The notes: generated by a model not told the origin, from the sequence alone. DNA of 64,000 nucleotides from WJMB01 sp964581465 (GCA_964581465.1 CAZOOP010000013.1:1-64000), one strand, 5' to 3'. Shown: positions 28,306-37,720, counted from the stretch's first letter. Made by a program: numbers and translations.

Positions 28306-28934
28306 GCGGACCCTTCGACAGTCTTGTGGAGCGTTACGAGTCTTGGTACGAGGACCACCCCGACGTATTCAATCAGGAGATCGCCCTGCTGCGGACCTAT
28401 TGGCCGATTTCGGGGCTGCGGCTGGAGCTGGGCAGCGGCACGGGTCGCTTCGGCGCGTCCCTGGGCGTCGAGATCGGCTGCGAGCCCTCGGCGGCGATGA
28501 ACGCCCGCGCCCTCGGACGCCTGCCCGCCGTGGTCCGGGGCGTCGGTGAGGCGCTGCCCTTTCGCGACGGACTCTTCGACGCTGTGCTGGCCGTCGGTGT
28601 GCTGGCGTTTGTCGAGGATGCCGCCGCCGTTCTTGGCGAGATTCGTCGGGTGCTAGCCGAGCGGGGGCGATTGCTGGTCGGCTTCGTCGACGCGCGGAGC
28701 CCCCTCGGGCGGCATTACGCCGAGGAGCTCACCGACGATCCCTTCTACCGGGCCGCTCGTTTTCACAGCGCCGCCGAGCTCGATGAGCTGGTCCGGCGTG
28801 GTGGATTCGAGACGCCCTTCTTCGCTCAGACCCTCCTCGGTCCGCCGGAGCGACCCCTGGCCCTGCCGGGCTGCGTCCAGGGCAGCGGCCGGGGGGGCTT
28901 CAGTTGCCTGGTGGCCCGCAAGGCTCCATGTTGA
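28302..28934 (+). CDS. SAM-dependent methyltransferase, class I
   Basis: 210 residues, overlapping hpt by four bases (ATGA). The Rossmann methyltransferase signs are the SAM loop LRLELGSGTGRFGASLGVEI, the acidic end of strand 2 (VEIGCEPS), GVGEALPFRDGLFDAVLAVG (motifs II-III), and IRRVLAERGRLLVGFVD (motif post-III). This is the Methyltransf_11 pattern (small molecule or quinone-like substrates), but the substrate cannot be told. An inserted methyltransferase between hpt and ftsH is not part of the classical gene order. Confidence 0.82.
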   Translation: MSGPFDSLVERYESWYEDHPDVFNQEIALLRTYWPISGLRLELGSGTGRFGASLGVEIGCEPSAAMNARALGRLPAVVRGVGEALPFRDGLFDAVLAVGVLAFVEDAAAVLGEIRRVLAERGRLLVGFVDARSPLGRHYAEELTDDPFYRAARFHSAAELDELVRRGGFETPFFAQTLLGPPERPLALPGCVQGSGRGGFSCLVARKAPC

Positions 28935-29089
28935 CGCGAGCCTCGGGGCGCTGGTAGTATCGCTTGCAACTCAAACGGCCCCGACGGCGTAGGCAAGCAG
29001 ACACAAACGAGCCTGGAAAGCCGTCGTTACAGGGCCCCCGCCGACTTAAAAGCGAAAGAGTCGACGGCGGTCCGCGGTAAGGAGTCACC

Positions 29090-31081
29090 CTGAACAAGGT
29101 CCTCAAAAGCATCCTGCCCTGGGTCATCATCCTGGGCGGCGCCCTGTTGTTACTGCACTTCCTTTCGCCCAGCGGGCTGGAGGAGAAGAGCATTACCGAA
29201 TTCGAACGCATGCTGTCCGCCGGCGGCATCGCCAAGGTGGTCATCACCGATGAGGAGCTGCTGGTCTACAAACAGGGCGAGGGCGCCAGTCCCGAGGGTC
29301 CCGACTTCACCGTCAGCTACTCCTCGGCCGACAGCGAGTTCATCAATCGTCTGGTCCAGCAGGGGGTCAACGTCAGCGAGGAGAAGGGCCAGGGGATGTT
29401 CTGGACCCTGTTGATCTCGCTGGGTCCGGTTATCCTGATCGTGGTGCTCTTCCTCTTCATGATGCGGCGGATGCGCGGAGCGGGCAATCAGGCCTTCCAG
29501 TTCGGCAAGAGCAAGGCGCGGTTGATCAACCGGGCCAAGAACAAGATCACCTTCGACGACGTCGCCGGCTGCGACGAGGCCAAGGAAGAGCTCACCGAGG
29601 TGATCAGCTTCCTGCGCCAGCCCAAGAAGTTCCAGAAGCTGGGCGGCAAGATCCCCCACGGCATCCTGCTGGTCGGACCGCCGGGCACCGGCAAGACCCT
29701 GCTGGCCAAAGCCGTGGCCGGTGAAGCCAACGCGCCCTTCTTCAGCATCTCCGGTTCCGATTTCGTCGAGATGTTCGTCGGCGTGGGCGCCTCCCGGGTG
29801 CGCGACCTGTTCAACACCGGCCGCCGCAACGCTCCCTGCATCATCTTCGTCGACGAGCTCGACGCCGTGGGGCGGCAGCGCGGCGCCGGTCTGGGCGGCG
29901 GACACGACGAGCGCGAGCAGACCCTCAACCAACTGCTTATCGAGATGGACGGCTTCGAGACCGACGAGTCGGTCATCCTGATGGCCGCCACCAACCGTCC
30001 CGACGTCCTCGATCCGGCGCTGCTGCGCCCGGGTCGTTTCGACCGTCAGGTCGTCGTCGATCTGCCAGATATCGACGGCCGCGAGGCCATCCTGCGGGTC
30101 CACGCCCAGGAGAAACCGCTGGCCGATGACGTCGACCTGCACAAGATCGCCCGCAGCACACCCTTCTTCTCCGGGGCCGACCTGGCCAACCTGCTCAACG
30201 AGGCCGCCATTCTGGCCGCCCGCTACGATATGAGCGCCATCACCCAGGAGGTGATGGAGGAGGCCCGGGACAAGGTCATGATGGGTCCGGAGCGGCGTTC
30301 GCGCCGTCTCGACGAGACCGACAAGCGGCTGGTGGCCTACCACGAGGCCGGTCATGCCTTGGTCTCTCTGCTACTGCCCGGCTACGATCCGGTGCACAAG
30401 GTGACCATCATCCCCCGGGGTCGCGCCCTGGGACTGACTATGCCCCTGCCGCGCAAGGAGCGGCTCAACTTCGACCCCGATTATCTCAAGAAGCGCCTGG
30501 CCGTGCTGATGGGCGGCCGCGCCGCCGAGGAGATCATCTACAACCGGGGCAGCTCCGGCGCCGCCAACGATATCGAGAAGGTCACCGAGCTGGCCCGCCG
30601 GATGGTCACCCAGTGGGGAATGAGCGAGCGGCTGGGACCCATCGCCTTTGGCCAGAAGTCCGAGGAGATATTCCTCGGTCGCGAGATCTCCCAGCACCGC
30701 GATTTCTCCGAGCAGACCGCCCAAATCATCGACGACGAGGTCCGACGCATCGTCGAGGAGGCCCACGCCACGGCCAAGAAGCTTCTCACCGAGCACCGCG
30801 AACACTTGGAGAGAATGGCCGAGGCACTGCTGGAGCGCGAGACCCTGGACGACGAGGAGGCCCTGGCCCTGGCCCGCGGCGAGGAGCTGCCCGAGTACGA
30901 CCGCGAACTGCCCGATCTGCGCGCCGAATACGCCCGGGAGCAGGCCGAGGAGCGCGAGCGTCGCCTGAAGGAAAGCGACGATCCCGCCTACTGGCCCGGC
31001 GACGATCCCGACTCCGCCGACACCGCGCCGCTGGGTAGCGGGAGCGGTTCCGAGAACTCGGCCGAAACCGAGGAAGACTGA
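29090..31081 (+). CDS. ftsH: ATP-dependent zinc metalloprotease FtsH
   Basis: 663 residues. Membrane-anchored AAA+ hexamer that degrades misfolded membrane and regulatory proteins. The start is judged to be CTG 29090: AAGGAG lies five bases upstream, an in-frame TAA sits at 29078, and no ATG or GTG lies between. Only this start gives the first membrane span (LPWVIILGGALLLLHFL). A second span (LLISLGPVILIVVLFLFMMR) is near residue 107. Walker A is GPPGTGKT (about 196), Walker B is CIIFVDELDAVG, the second region of homology is ATNRPDVLDPALLRPGRFDR, and the zinc site is HEAGH (about 419-423). The acidic C-terminal tail is long. The next gene, folP, follows in the conserved order; 31082-31357 is non-coding without a clear signal. 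Confidence 0.96.
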   Translation: MNKVLKSILPWVIILGGALLLLHFLSPSGLEEKSITEFERMLSAGGIAKVVITDEELLVYKQGEGASPEGPDFTVSYSSADSEFINRLVQQGVNVSEEKGQGMFWTLLISLGPVILIVVLFLFMMRRMRGAGNQAFQFGKSKARLINRAKNKITFDDVAGCDEAKEELTEVISFLRQPKKFQKLGGKIPHGILLVGPPGTGKTLLAKAVAGEANAPFFSISGSDFVEMFVGVGASRVRDLFNTGRRNAPCIIFVDELDAVGRQRGAGLGGGHDEREQTLNQLLIEMDGFETDESVILMAATNRPDVLDPALLRPGRFDRQVVVDLPDIDGREAILRVHAQEKPLADDVDLHKIARSTPFFSGADLANLLNEAAILAARYDMSAITQEVMEEARDKVMMGPERRSRRLDETDKRLVAYHEAGHALVSLLLPGYDPVHKVTIIPRGRALGLTMPLPRKERLNFDPDYLKKRLAVLMGGRAAEEIIYNRGSSGAANDIEKVTELARRMVTQWGMSERLGPIAFGQKSEEIFLGREISQHRDFSEQTAQIIDDEVRRIVEEAHATAKKLLTEHREHLERMAEALLERETLDDEEALALARGEELPEYDRELPDLRAEYAREQAEERERRLKESDDPAYWPGDDPDSADTAPLGSGSGSENSAETEED

Positions 31082-31357
31082 TCTTGCCATCGATGCTTCG
31101 CGAAACCGGGCGGCGCACCAGCCGCCCGGCGCCGTTTTCACCCCCTCAGCGGGATGGCCGACGGCCTGATCGGCTGTCGTCGTTTCCTTTGGTCGGTCCG
31201 GAAGCTTCAACTGATGCAGGATAGGCAAAAAAGTAGCCTGCTGCTTGGTTTAACCCTTGCGACAGTCGGGAGTTTGCTTGAATTGACAGCCAACAATAGA
31301 GCAAGCATCGAGAACTACTCCCTCCTAGCCGCTCTCTGAGATAAGGTGCGACAAGTC

Positions 31358-32569
31358 ATGCGCTACCGTATCCGCCCCTGCCGTATCGACCGGCCCGCCG
31401 ACGCCGTCGCGCTGATGGAGCGCGCCGGTGTCTCCGGCGCCGGCGTGCGCCTGATGATACCCAAGCTGAGTTTCCACGTCCTGCAGATTGCCGGCCTGCG
31501 CTTCACCCCGGCCACGATCCTCAAACAGGAGGCCCTGGTCGTCGGCGCCGAGGCCGCCGTGCACAAGGGCCTGGTGGTGCGTGGAGTCGAAACCACCGAC
31601 GTGATCCTCGGCGGCACCCGGACCCAACTGGACCGACTGCGCGCCAAGCTCGACGGTCAGCAGTTCGGCTTGAGCGCCCTGGCCGAGGAGTTGGGCGTCG
31701 TCATCGACGCTCTCCGGGGCGTTCCCGTCTGGCGGGTTCGGGGACGGGAAGTCGAGCTGAGGGAGCCCCTCGTGATGGGCATCCTCAATCTGACCGAGGA
31801 CTCCTTCTCCGGCGACGGTCTGGCCGCTGACGCCGACGCGGCCCTGGAGCGGGCCGGGCGGATGCTCGAAGCGGGCGCGGCGATCATCGATGTCGGCGCG
31901 GAGAGCACCCGTCCCGGCGCCGAGCCCGTCCCCGCCGAGATCGAACTGGAGCGCCTGCTGCCCGTGGTCCGCGCTCTGGCGGAGCGCACCGACGCCCTGA
32001 TCAGCGTGGACACCTACAAGGGAGCCGTGGCCCGGGCCTGCCTGCAGGCCGGTGCGCACATCGTCAACGACATCACCGCCCTGAGGGGCCTTGGCGACGA
32101 CGACGGCACGGTGGAAGCCGCCGCCGAATTCGACGCCGGGGTGATCCTGATGCATATGCGCGGCACCCCCCGCGACATGCAGCGCGAGCCCCGCTACGAC
32201 GACCTGGCCGGCGAGCTGCACGCCTTCTTCACCGAGCGCGTCGCCACCGCCGTCGCCGCCGGGATACCCCGCGAGAACCTGGCCCTGGACCCGGGCATCG
32301 GCTTCGGCAAGCGTCTCCAGGACAATCTGGCCCTGCTCAACCACCTGGAGTGGTTCGGCGGTTTCGGTCGTCCCTTGGTGGTCGGGGCCTCGCGCAAGTC
32401 CTTCATCGGAACGCTCAGCGGCACCCAGGTCGGGGACCGTCTGCCCGGAACGCTTGCCGCCCACACCGCCGCCCTGCTGCGCGGCGCCCGAGTGCTGCGC
32501 GTCCACGATGTCGCCGCCGCCGTCCAGGCGGCCAAGGTGGCCGCGGCGATCGCCGGAGCGGGTCAGTGA
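31358..32569 (+). CDS. folP: Dihydropteroate synthase, long form
   Basis: 403 residues from ATG 31358 (GTG 31346 is the alternative; AAGGTG precedes the ATG). Joins p-aminobenzoate with the pterin diphosphate in folate synthesis. The C-terminal 270 residues are the TIM barrel: LVMGILNLTEDSFSGDG, AAIIDVGAESTRPGAEPV, ISVDTYKGAVARACLQAGA, HIVNDITAL, ILMHMRGTP, LALDPGIGFGKRLQDN, VVGASRKSFIGTLSG. The N-terminal 130 residues are an extra domain seen in some long DHPS proteins of anaerobes. Their function is unknown. folK/folB do not follow; the next gene overlaps the stop. Confidence 0.94.
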   Translation: MRYRIRPCRIDRPADAVALMERAGVSGAGVRLMIPKLSFHVLQIAGLRFTPATILKQEALVVGAEAAVHKGLVVRGVETTDVILGGTRTQLDRLRAKLDGQQFGLSALAEELGVVIDALRGVPVWRVRGREVELREPLVMGILNLTEDSFSGDGLAADADAALERAGRMLEAGAAIIDVGAESTRPGAEPVPAEIELERLLPVVRALAERTDALISVDTYKGAVARACLQAGAHIVNDITALRGLGDDDGTVEAAAEFDAGVILMHMRGTPRDMQREPRYDDLAGELHAFFTERVATAVAAGIPRENLALDPGIGFGKRLQDNLALLNHLEWFGGFGRPLVVGASRKSFIGTLSGTQVGDRLPGTLAAHTAALLRGARVLRVHDVAAAVQAAKVAAAIAGAGQ

Positions 32570-33180
32570 AGGTCCTGGCCGCCACCGTGGCCCTGCCGGT
32601 GATCATCGGCCTGGGTCTGGGCGCCCTGGCGTTGACCATCGGCCTGTCGGCGGACTGCCGCGAGGACGCCCCGCCCCTGGCCGAGCGCGGACGGCTGGAG
32701 CGCGCCGAGACGGCCCTTGTCGTGCAGCTTCTTCTGGTCCACCTGGCCCGCGAGGAATCCGCCGCCTTCGCCACCGGCGGGTTGAAATCCCAGCCCCTGG
32801 ACGTCTCCCCGGAGCAGCGCCGGGCGGCCCTCGAAGCCTACCACGCCCTGGCCGACTACCTGGAAGACCTGGAATCACGCCTGTCCGTCGAACACCCGAA
32901 CGCCCCCCTCCTCGACGAGCTGATCTCCCTCTGGGACACCTACCTGCGCCTGGCCGTCTCCTGGCTCGAGGTCCAGCAGGAGCTGGAGGCGGACAGCGGC
33001 TTCAACAAGTACCTGGAGCGCCCGCTGAAGAGCGAGCGCCCCCACCTGGTCGAGGTCGATCGACTGCTGGCCCGGGCCGACGTCGAGCGCGCCCGGGCGA
33101 TGGGCGGTATCGTCCTGGGCCAGCGCTCCCTGGTCTGGCGCCGGGGCGCCGAGATTTCCGCCGCCGTCCTGGCCCGCTAG
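32566..33180 (+). CDS. Membrane-anchored protein of unknown function
   Basis: 204 residues from GTG 32566, whose bases overlap the folP stop (GTGA), so translation is coupled to folP. One N-terminal hydrophobic segment (VALPVIIGLGLGALALTIGL) serves as anchor or uncleaved signal. The rest is helical and charged (LERAETALVVQLLLVHLARE; EAYHALADYLEDLESRLSVE), probably a helical bundle outside the cytoplasm. No known domain was recognised. Confidence 0.7.
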   Translation: MKVLAATVALPVIIGLGLGALALTIGLSADCREDAPPLAERGRLERAETALVVQLLLVHLAREESAAFATGGLKSQPLDVSPEQRRAALEAYHALADYLEDLESRLSVEHPNAPLLDELISLWDTYLRLAVSWLEVQQELEADSGFNKYLERPLKSERPHLVEVDRLLARADVERARAMGGIVLGQRSLVWRRGAEISAAVLAR

Positions 33181-33327
33181 ACAGCGCCCGCCTCCTGGTG
33201 TACGATTGACCCATCTTGGCATAACTCCCCGCCATCGCCCCCCACCGTTACGTCGGCGGACTGCTTCACCGCCGCGCTCCGCTCCGGCCGCCCGGCCCGG
33301 CGAGGCGCCCTTTCCGCGAGGTTAACC

Positions 33328-34005
33328 GTGGCCAGCAAAGCCCTCCAGCGAAGTCTAACAATTGCCGCGGGCGGCGTCCTGCTGATCGCCTTGACGCTGG
33401 GCTGCGCCGCCGAGCCGCGCTCCGGTGAACGCGAAGCGACCTGGGGCCTGGCCGGCGTTGTCCTGCCCAACGCCGAATGGCGCCTGATCGAGAGCGACGA
33501 CGCCCTGCTGGTCCGCCGCTACTATCGCACCAGTCTGCTGGGCGAGCTCAAGCTGTACTACGGCGGCGAGGGTCTACAGACCGAAACACAGATCCGCAAC
33601 GCCGGCGAGGAGCAGGACTTCCTCCTCGAGGCCGCCGACATCCTGCGCGAGCAGATCGAGCTCTCCGGCAACCAGGTCCGCCTGGAGAACCTGGAACCGC
33701 GCCTGATCACCGAGCCTTATTTGGCCGCCGAGTACAGCTATCACGACCGAACCGCCGGACATGATCAGTTCCACCTCGAGCGCCTCTACTTCGTGGGCAG
33801 CCGCTACTGGTTCCTCGACGCCGGCTGCCTGGCCGAGGAGGAAGAGGAGCTGCGCCCCGAGCTGTTGGCCGTCCTCGACAGCCTGGACTTCGGCGAAGAC
33901 CAGTTCCCCGACCGCCTGACCACTCCGCTCGATGAGGACTTCGAGACGCCGAGCGAGCAGGAGCTGGAGAGCATGGAGGAGTTCAGTGGGGACTGGAACC
34001 TTTAG
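33328..34005 (+). CDS. Lipoprotein, PNxxW family, member 1
   Basis: 225 residues from GTG 33328 with GAGG upstream. The signal ends LIALTLGC, giving a lipid-attached Cys26. The first block, VVLPNAEWRLIESDDALLVR, is shared in pattern with the next two lipoproteins. Residues 85-200 alternate short strands and helices, ending LLAVLDSLDFGE, like the terminal helix of the siblings (EELDALRNSLVFEG; FSQLVHSLRIEP). This resembles PsbP/DUF1795-type lipoproteins in layout, but that is only an impression. The C-terminus is acidic. Confidence 0.72.
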   Translation: MASKALQRSLTIAAGGVLLIALTLGCAAEPRSGEREATWGLAGVVLPNAEWRLIESDDALLVRRYYRTSLLGELKLYYGGEGLQTETQIRNAGEEQDFLLEAADILREQIELSGNQVRLENLEPRLITEPYLAAEYSYHDRTAGHDQFHLERLYFVGSRYWFLDAGCLAEEEEELRPELLAVLDSLDFGEDQFPDRLTTPLDEDFETPSEQELESMEEFSGDWNL

Positions 34006-34618
34006 CCCCGCCGGTCAACTCTTTCGATATCCGCTCCCGGCGGTCGTTTGTTTGCTGATCATCGGTGGTTGTGTAAACGAACCCGGACCGGGAACGACGG
34101 TTCGCCGGGCGGGATACGCGGTGACGACGCCCAATGACGCCTGGGAGCTCCCGGAGGGTCGCGGTCTCCGCCTGGCGCGTCGCGAGGGCGACGCCGATGA
34201 GACGGCCTACCTGGAGCTCCAGCCCTATGACGACTACCTGGACGATGAGGACTACGCCCGTGAGAACGGGCTGACGACCATCGTCCACAAGGATCTGGAA
34301 ACACTGCTGCGTCGCGAGGTCGAGACACGGGCGACGGACGTGCGCTGGATCGCCGGTCCGGCGGTATGGACCGCGCCGACCATCGGCGTGCTGCTCCACT
34401 TCACCGACGCGCAGGATCAGCTTAACACCGCGGGGCGGGCCGTCTGCTTCAACGAGGCCGCCCTGATCCTCGTCGGCGGTGAACTGCACTTCCACCACGC
34501 CTACGGCTACGCCGACCGTCTGCCCGCGCTACGCGAGGAGCTGGACGCCCTGCGCAATTCGCTGGTCTTCGAAGGCCGCCGCCTCTTCCCGACGGTCGAG
34601 CCGGCGTCCGAGCGCTGA
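33986..34618 (+). CDS. Lipoprotein, PNxxW family, member 2
   Basis: 210 residues from GTG 33986, chosen because GGAGGAG lies four bases upstream; the gene overlaps the previous one by 20 bp in another frame. A signal with lipobox LIIGGC places the lipidated Cys at residue 29. The core opens YAVTTPNDAWELPEGRGLRL, which matches members 1 and 3 (PN-x-x-W). Then AYLELQPYDDYLDDEDYARE, and a C-terminal ELDALRNSLVFEG. Function unknown. Its overlap with member 1 suggests coupled translation. Confidence 0.72.
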   Translation: MGTGTFSPAGQLFRYPLPAVVCLLIIGGCVNEPGPGTTVRRAGYAVTTPNDAWELPEGRGLRLARREGDADETAYLELQPYDDYLDDEDYARENGLTTIVHKDLETLLRREVETRATDVRWIAGPAVWTAPTIGVLLHFTDAQDQLNTAGRAVCFNEAALILVGGELHFHHAYGYADRLPALREELDALRNSLVFEGRRLFPTVEPASER

Positions 34619-34850
34619 AGCGGGAGCGCTGGTCCGCATGGCCGATTGTCCCGCGCCGGCATCAGGGTGCGCGCCCCCCTTGCCGAACAGCGGGTTCCGG
34701 TCGGCATCAGCTCATAATGGAACCGCCGACTACAACCGCTTCGAAGCTTCTTTACTGAAAACAACCAGGTCTGCCGGTGTTAATCCGGCGCCAGCGGCGG
34801 TTTGACGAAGGCTCATACTACCAAGCGGCTTTAACCGGAGAACTCGGAAC

Positions 34851-35654
34851 ATGTCGCCAGACGCCTTAACCAGCCTTCGGTCGGGACGCCGCCTCGCCCT
34901 GATCGGTCTGGCCGCCCTGGCCGTTCTGCCGCTCGGCTCCTGCGGTGGTGGGGAGGAGGAGGTACCGGAGCGCACGGCCCCGGAGATCGTCGTCAGCGGC
35001 GACGATGATGACGACGACGGTACCGCGGACATCGGTCCCGGCGCCGAGTACACCAACGGACCATACACCCTGCGCACGCCCAACGCCCTTTGGCGCAACC
35101 TCTCTTTCCGCGATCGGCTGTTCTTCGCTCGCCGCTCCGGCCCCACAGTCAACGATGAGATCGCCTACCTCGAGGCCTACTCCCTGCCGGTGATACCCGA
35201 GAGCGTGCGCCGCGCCCTGGACAGCGGGGCGCGTCTGGATAACGCCCTGGCCGCGGCCCTGCTCGAACTGCTGGAGGAGAAGGTGCCAGGCGTCGAGGTT
35301 CAGGAGACCCTGACCGGCTACCACGGCAGTCACCCGGCGGCCACCGTGGTTTACCGGGACCGACGGGAGACCTTCCTCGGTGTCGAAGCCACGGCGCACA
35401 ACGAGGTCACTCTGGTGCAGGTGCCCCGCCGCTGCCACCTGATCGCCGTCTACTGCTACGCCGACTACGCCGAGACGTTAAGCGGCGAGTTCTCGCAGTT
35501 GGTCCACTCGCTGCGCATCGAGCCCCCGCCACCGCCCCCGCTCCCCGAGGACGCCGGAGAGGTCGAGGATGGCGAAGGCGGCGAGTCGGAAGCCGAGACC
35601 ACCTCAGAGGCCGCTGACGATCCCCCGGTCGCCGAAGGAGGCGACGCCTCGTGA
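34851..35654 (+). CDS. Lipoprotein, PNxxW family, member 3
   Basis: 267 residues from ATG 34851. The lipobox PLGSC puts Cys at residue 31, followed by an acidic linker with six aspartates. The core begins YTLRTPNALWRNLSFRDRLF and AYLEAYSLPVIPESVRRALD, paralogous to members 1 and 2, and ends FSQLVHSLRIEP. A proline run and an acidic tail (EVEDGEGGESEAETTSEAA) finish the protein. The last bases overlap the GTG of the phosphorylase gene. The 232 bp before it (34619-34850) carry no recognised signal. Confidence 0.72.
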   Translation: MSPDALTSLRSGRRLALIGLAALAVLPLGSCGGGEEEVPERTAPEIVVSGDDDDDDGTADIGPGAEYTNGPYTLRTPNALWRNLSFRDRLFFARRSGPTVNDEIAYLEAYSLPVIPESVRRALDSGARLDNALAAALLELLEEKVPGVEVQETLTGYHGSHPAATVVYRDRRETFLGVEATAHNEVTLVQVPRRCHLIAVYCYADYAETLSGEFSQLVHSLRIEPPPPPPLPEDAGEVEDGEGGESEAETTSEAADDPPVAEGGDAS

Positions 35655-36982
35655 GCACACCCTTCAGCTTCGTCGAGCTCATCGCCCGCAAGCGCGACGG
35701 CAAGAAGCTGCGCGACGCGGACTGGCGGGTTGTGGCCCGATCCGCCGCCGCTCTGAAGCGCGACCCCGACAACGCCCCGGTGCCCACCTGCCAGCTCAGC
35801 GCCCTGTTAATGGCCGCCTATCTGCGCGGGATGGCCTTTTCCGAGACCCGAGCGCTGACCACGGCCGTGGCCGACTCCGGCGAGCGCCTCGACTGGTCCG
35901 GCGTCGACCGTCCCACCGTCGACAAGCACTCCACCGGCGGGGTGGGCGACAAGCTCTCGTTGATCGCGGTTCCCCTGTTGGCCGCCTGCGGCGCCGCCGT
36001 GCCCAAGCTCTCCGGACGCGCCCTGGGCCACACCGGCGGAACCATCGACAAGCTGGAGTCCATCCCCGGCCTGCGGCTGGAGTACACCGCCGCCGAGCTG
36101 GGCGTTCTGCTGCGCGAGAACGGCTGCTTCATCGCCGGGCACAGCGCCGCTCTGGCCCCCGCCGACGCCGTTCTCTACCATCTGCGCGACGTCACCGCCA
36201 CCGTGGCCTCGCGCCCCCTGGTGGCGGCCAGTATCGTCGGCAAGAAGCTGGCCGCCGGCGCCGGGACCTTCGTCATCGACGTCAAGAGCGGTCGCGGGGC
36301 CATCTTCCGCTCGCAGCGGGAGAGCCTGCGCCTGGCCCGGGATATCGTCCGTCTGGCCAGGGACGCCGGGCGGCGCTGCGTTTGCCTGCTGACCGGCATG
36401 GATCAACCCCTGGGACGCGCCGTGGGCAACGCCCTGGAGGTCGAGGAGGCTTTGGCCGTCCTCGACGGCGAGGGACCGGGCGCTGTGCGCGACCTGGCTT
36501 TGGAGCTGACGGCCCGGGGTCTCAAGACCTGCGGACTGGCCGGGACGATCGACGAAGCCCGGGAGACAGCCCGACGGCGCCTCGACGACGGCGCGGCTCA
36601 CGAGTTCTTCGAGCGGATGATAACCGCCCAGGGCGGCGACCTGTGCGCCTTTGTCAAACGATCCCACCACGGTATAGCCGAAGAGACCCTGACCGCGCCA
36701 AGTTCCGGCTGGCTGCGCCGGATCGGCGCGCGGGCCGTGGCCCGGGCCGCGATGCTCCTCGGCGCCGGTCGCGAGCGTTCCGCCGACGCAATCGACCACG
36801 AGGCCGGGGTGCTGCTGGCCGTCGAGCGCGGCGATCGGGTGGAAACCGGTCAACCCCTGGCCCGGCTCCACACCCGTCGCCCGGAGACCCTGGCCGCGGC
36901 GCGCAAGGCCCTGGCCGGAGCCTTCGTTATCAGCGCGGACCGCCCGACGCCCCACAGGCTGCTGCGCGAGGTGGTCGAGTAG
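35651..36982 (+). CDS. Pyrimidine-nucleoside (thymidine) phosphorylase
   Basis: 443 residues, family length. The GTG start overlaps the preceding stop (GTGA). Cleaves thymidine/uridine with phosphate. Motifs are SALLMAAYLRGMAFSETRAL, DKHSTGGVGDKLSLIAVPLL (phosphate site), KLSGRALGHTGGTIDKLESI, the VTATVASRPLVAASIVGKKL region, and a C-terminal barrel-sandwich domain around VLLAVERGDRVETGQPLARL. Either DeoA or Pdp specificity is possible. A hairpin at 37018 follows. Confidence 0.93.
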   Translation: MSTPFSFVELIARKRDGKKLRDADWRVVARSAAALKRDPDNAPVPTCQLSALLMAAYLRGMAFSETRALTTAVADSGERLDWSGVDRPTVDKHSTGGVGDKLSLIAVPLLAACGAAVPKLSGRALGHTGGTIDKLESIPGLRLEYTAAELGVLLRENGCFIAGHSAALAPADAVLYHLRDVTATVASRPLVAASIVGKKLAAGAGTFVIDVKSGRGAIFRSQRESLRLARDIVRLARDAGRRCVCLLTGMDQPLGRAVGNALEVEEALAVLDGEGPGAVRDLALELTARGLKTCGLAGTIDEARETARRRLDDGAAHEFFERMITAQGGDLCAFVKRSHHGIAEETLTAPSSGWLRRIGARAVARAAMLLGAGRERSADAIDHEAGVLLAVERGDRVETGQPLARLHTRRPETLAAARKALAGAFVISADRPTPHRLLREVVE

Positions 36983-37017
36983 ACGACCGGTTCAGCTCAG
37001 CCACCAGGCAAAACCAC

Positions 37018-37039
37018 GGCGGGGTCTTTAGACCCCGCC
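37018..37039 (+). terminator. Terminator-like hairpin after the phosphorylase gene
   Basis: GGCGGGGTC-TTTA-GACCCCGCC, 9-bp perfect stem, 36 bp after the stop. The same stem and TTTA loop recurs at 39585-39604. No T tract. Confidence 0.7.
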
Positions 37040-37138
37040 GCTGCATTCCGGAAGGGGTCATGACAAGAAACCGAAACAAACATCCGCATCTTCGGGCAGC
37101 CGCTTGGTCAGAAGGCTTGGCAATTTTCTTGCGCGGCG

Positions 37139-37249
37139 TCAACCAGCGAAAACGGTGTCCTGTCGAAGCATAGCAATGCTAAAGAGCTCAGTGACGACGG
37201 CGCAGGAAGCGAGGGCTGAAGCGAGGATGGGGATGGCGAAGCGCTTCAT
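37139..37249 (-). CDS. Mini lipoprotein-like reading frame
   Basis: 36 residues: MKRFAIPILASALASCAVVT then ELFSIAMLRQDTVFAG. AGGAG lies six bases before the ATG, and LASALASC is a plausible lipobox, so it may be a genuine entericidin-sized lipoprotein. It may equally be the surviving start of a lost lipoprotein gene. 37114-37132 beside it looks like a single worn arm of the NDP family (GGCTTGGCAATTTTCTTGC). Confidence 0.4.
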   Translation of the reverse strand: MKRFAIPILASALASCAVVTELFSIAMLRQDTVFAG

Positions 37250-37444
37250 GGTCGCTCCTAGCATTTTCCTCTACATAAATCTAGTGGAAAACGCAACATG
37301 ACTGGGGCAGGTGCAAAACTCCCTTGAGCATGGCCCGCAAGGCGTTGTTTACACGCCGCGGCGCCGGATGGCGGGAGTCACGACCGGGCGCGTGGGGCGT
37401 GAGGTATGAGGGCGAAGAGGACGAGACGACGGTTTGTTATCGAA

Positions 37445-37720
37445 GGGATTATCACCAGAGACTGAACGGGCTTCGAAAAGACAAAGCGCGGCACATAGGC
37501 GACACATCGGAGGAAATGCTGTTGATATATCACGAATGATCCTGGATCGATAATCTAATAGACGCCTTCATCTTTGATATAGCTATCAGGATAAAGCAGA
37601 TAGTCCGCTTGATACTACGAAGCCGGGTTGCAAGTCAACAATCCGGACTCCCCGACTCTCAGCGTCCTGTTTTAACGCGCCTGGCTAGAACCTGCTGGTT
37701 TTGCGCCATTGGCAGAGTAA
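37445..37720 (+). repeat. MITE-1, right end missing
   Basis: Left end GGGATTATCACCAGAGACTG plus AACGG; internal ACTCCCCGACTCTCAGCGTC and CTGGTTTTGCGCCATTGGC. The right terminus was not found. 37250-37444 and 37721-37948 hold no other gene; 37850-37900 is A+T-rich and may carry the promoter of the following gene. Confidence 0.5.
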
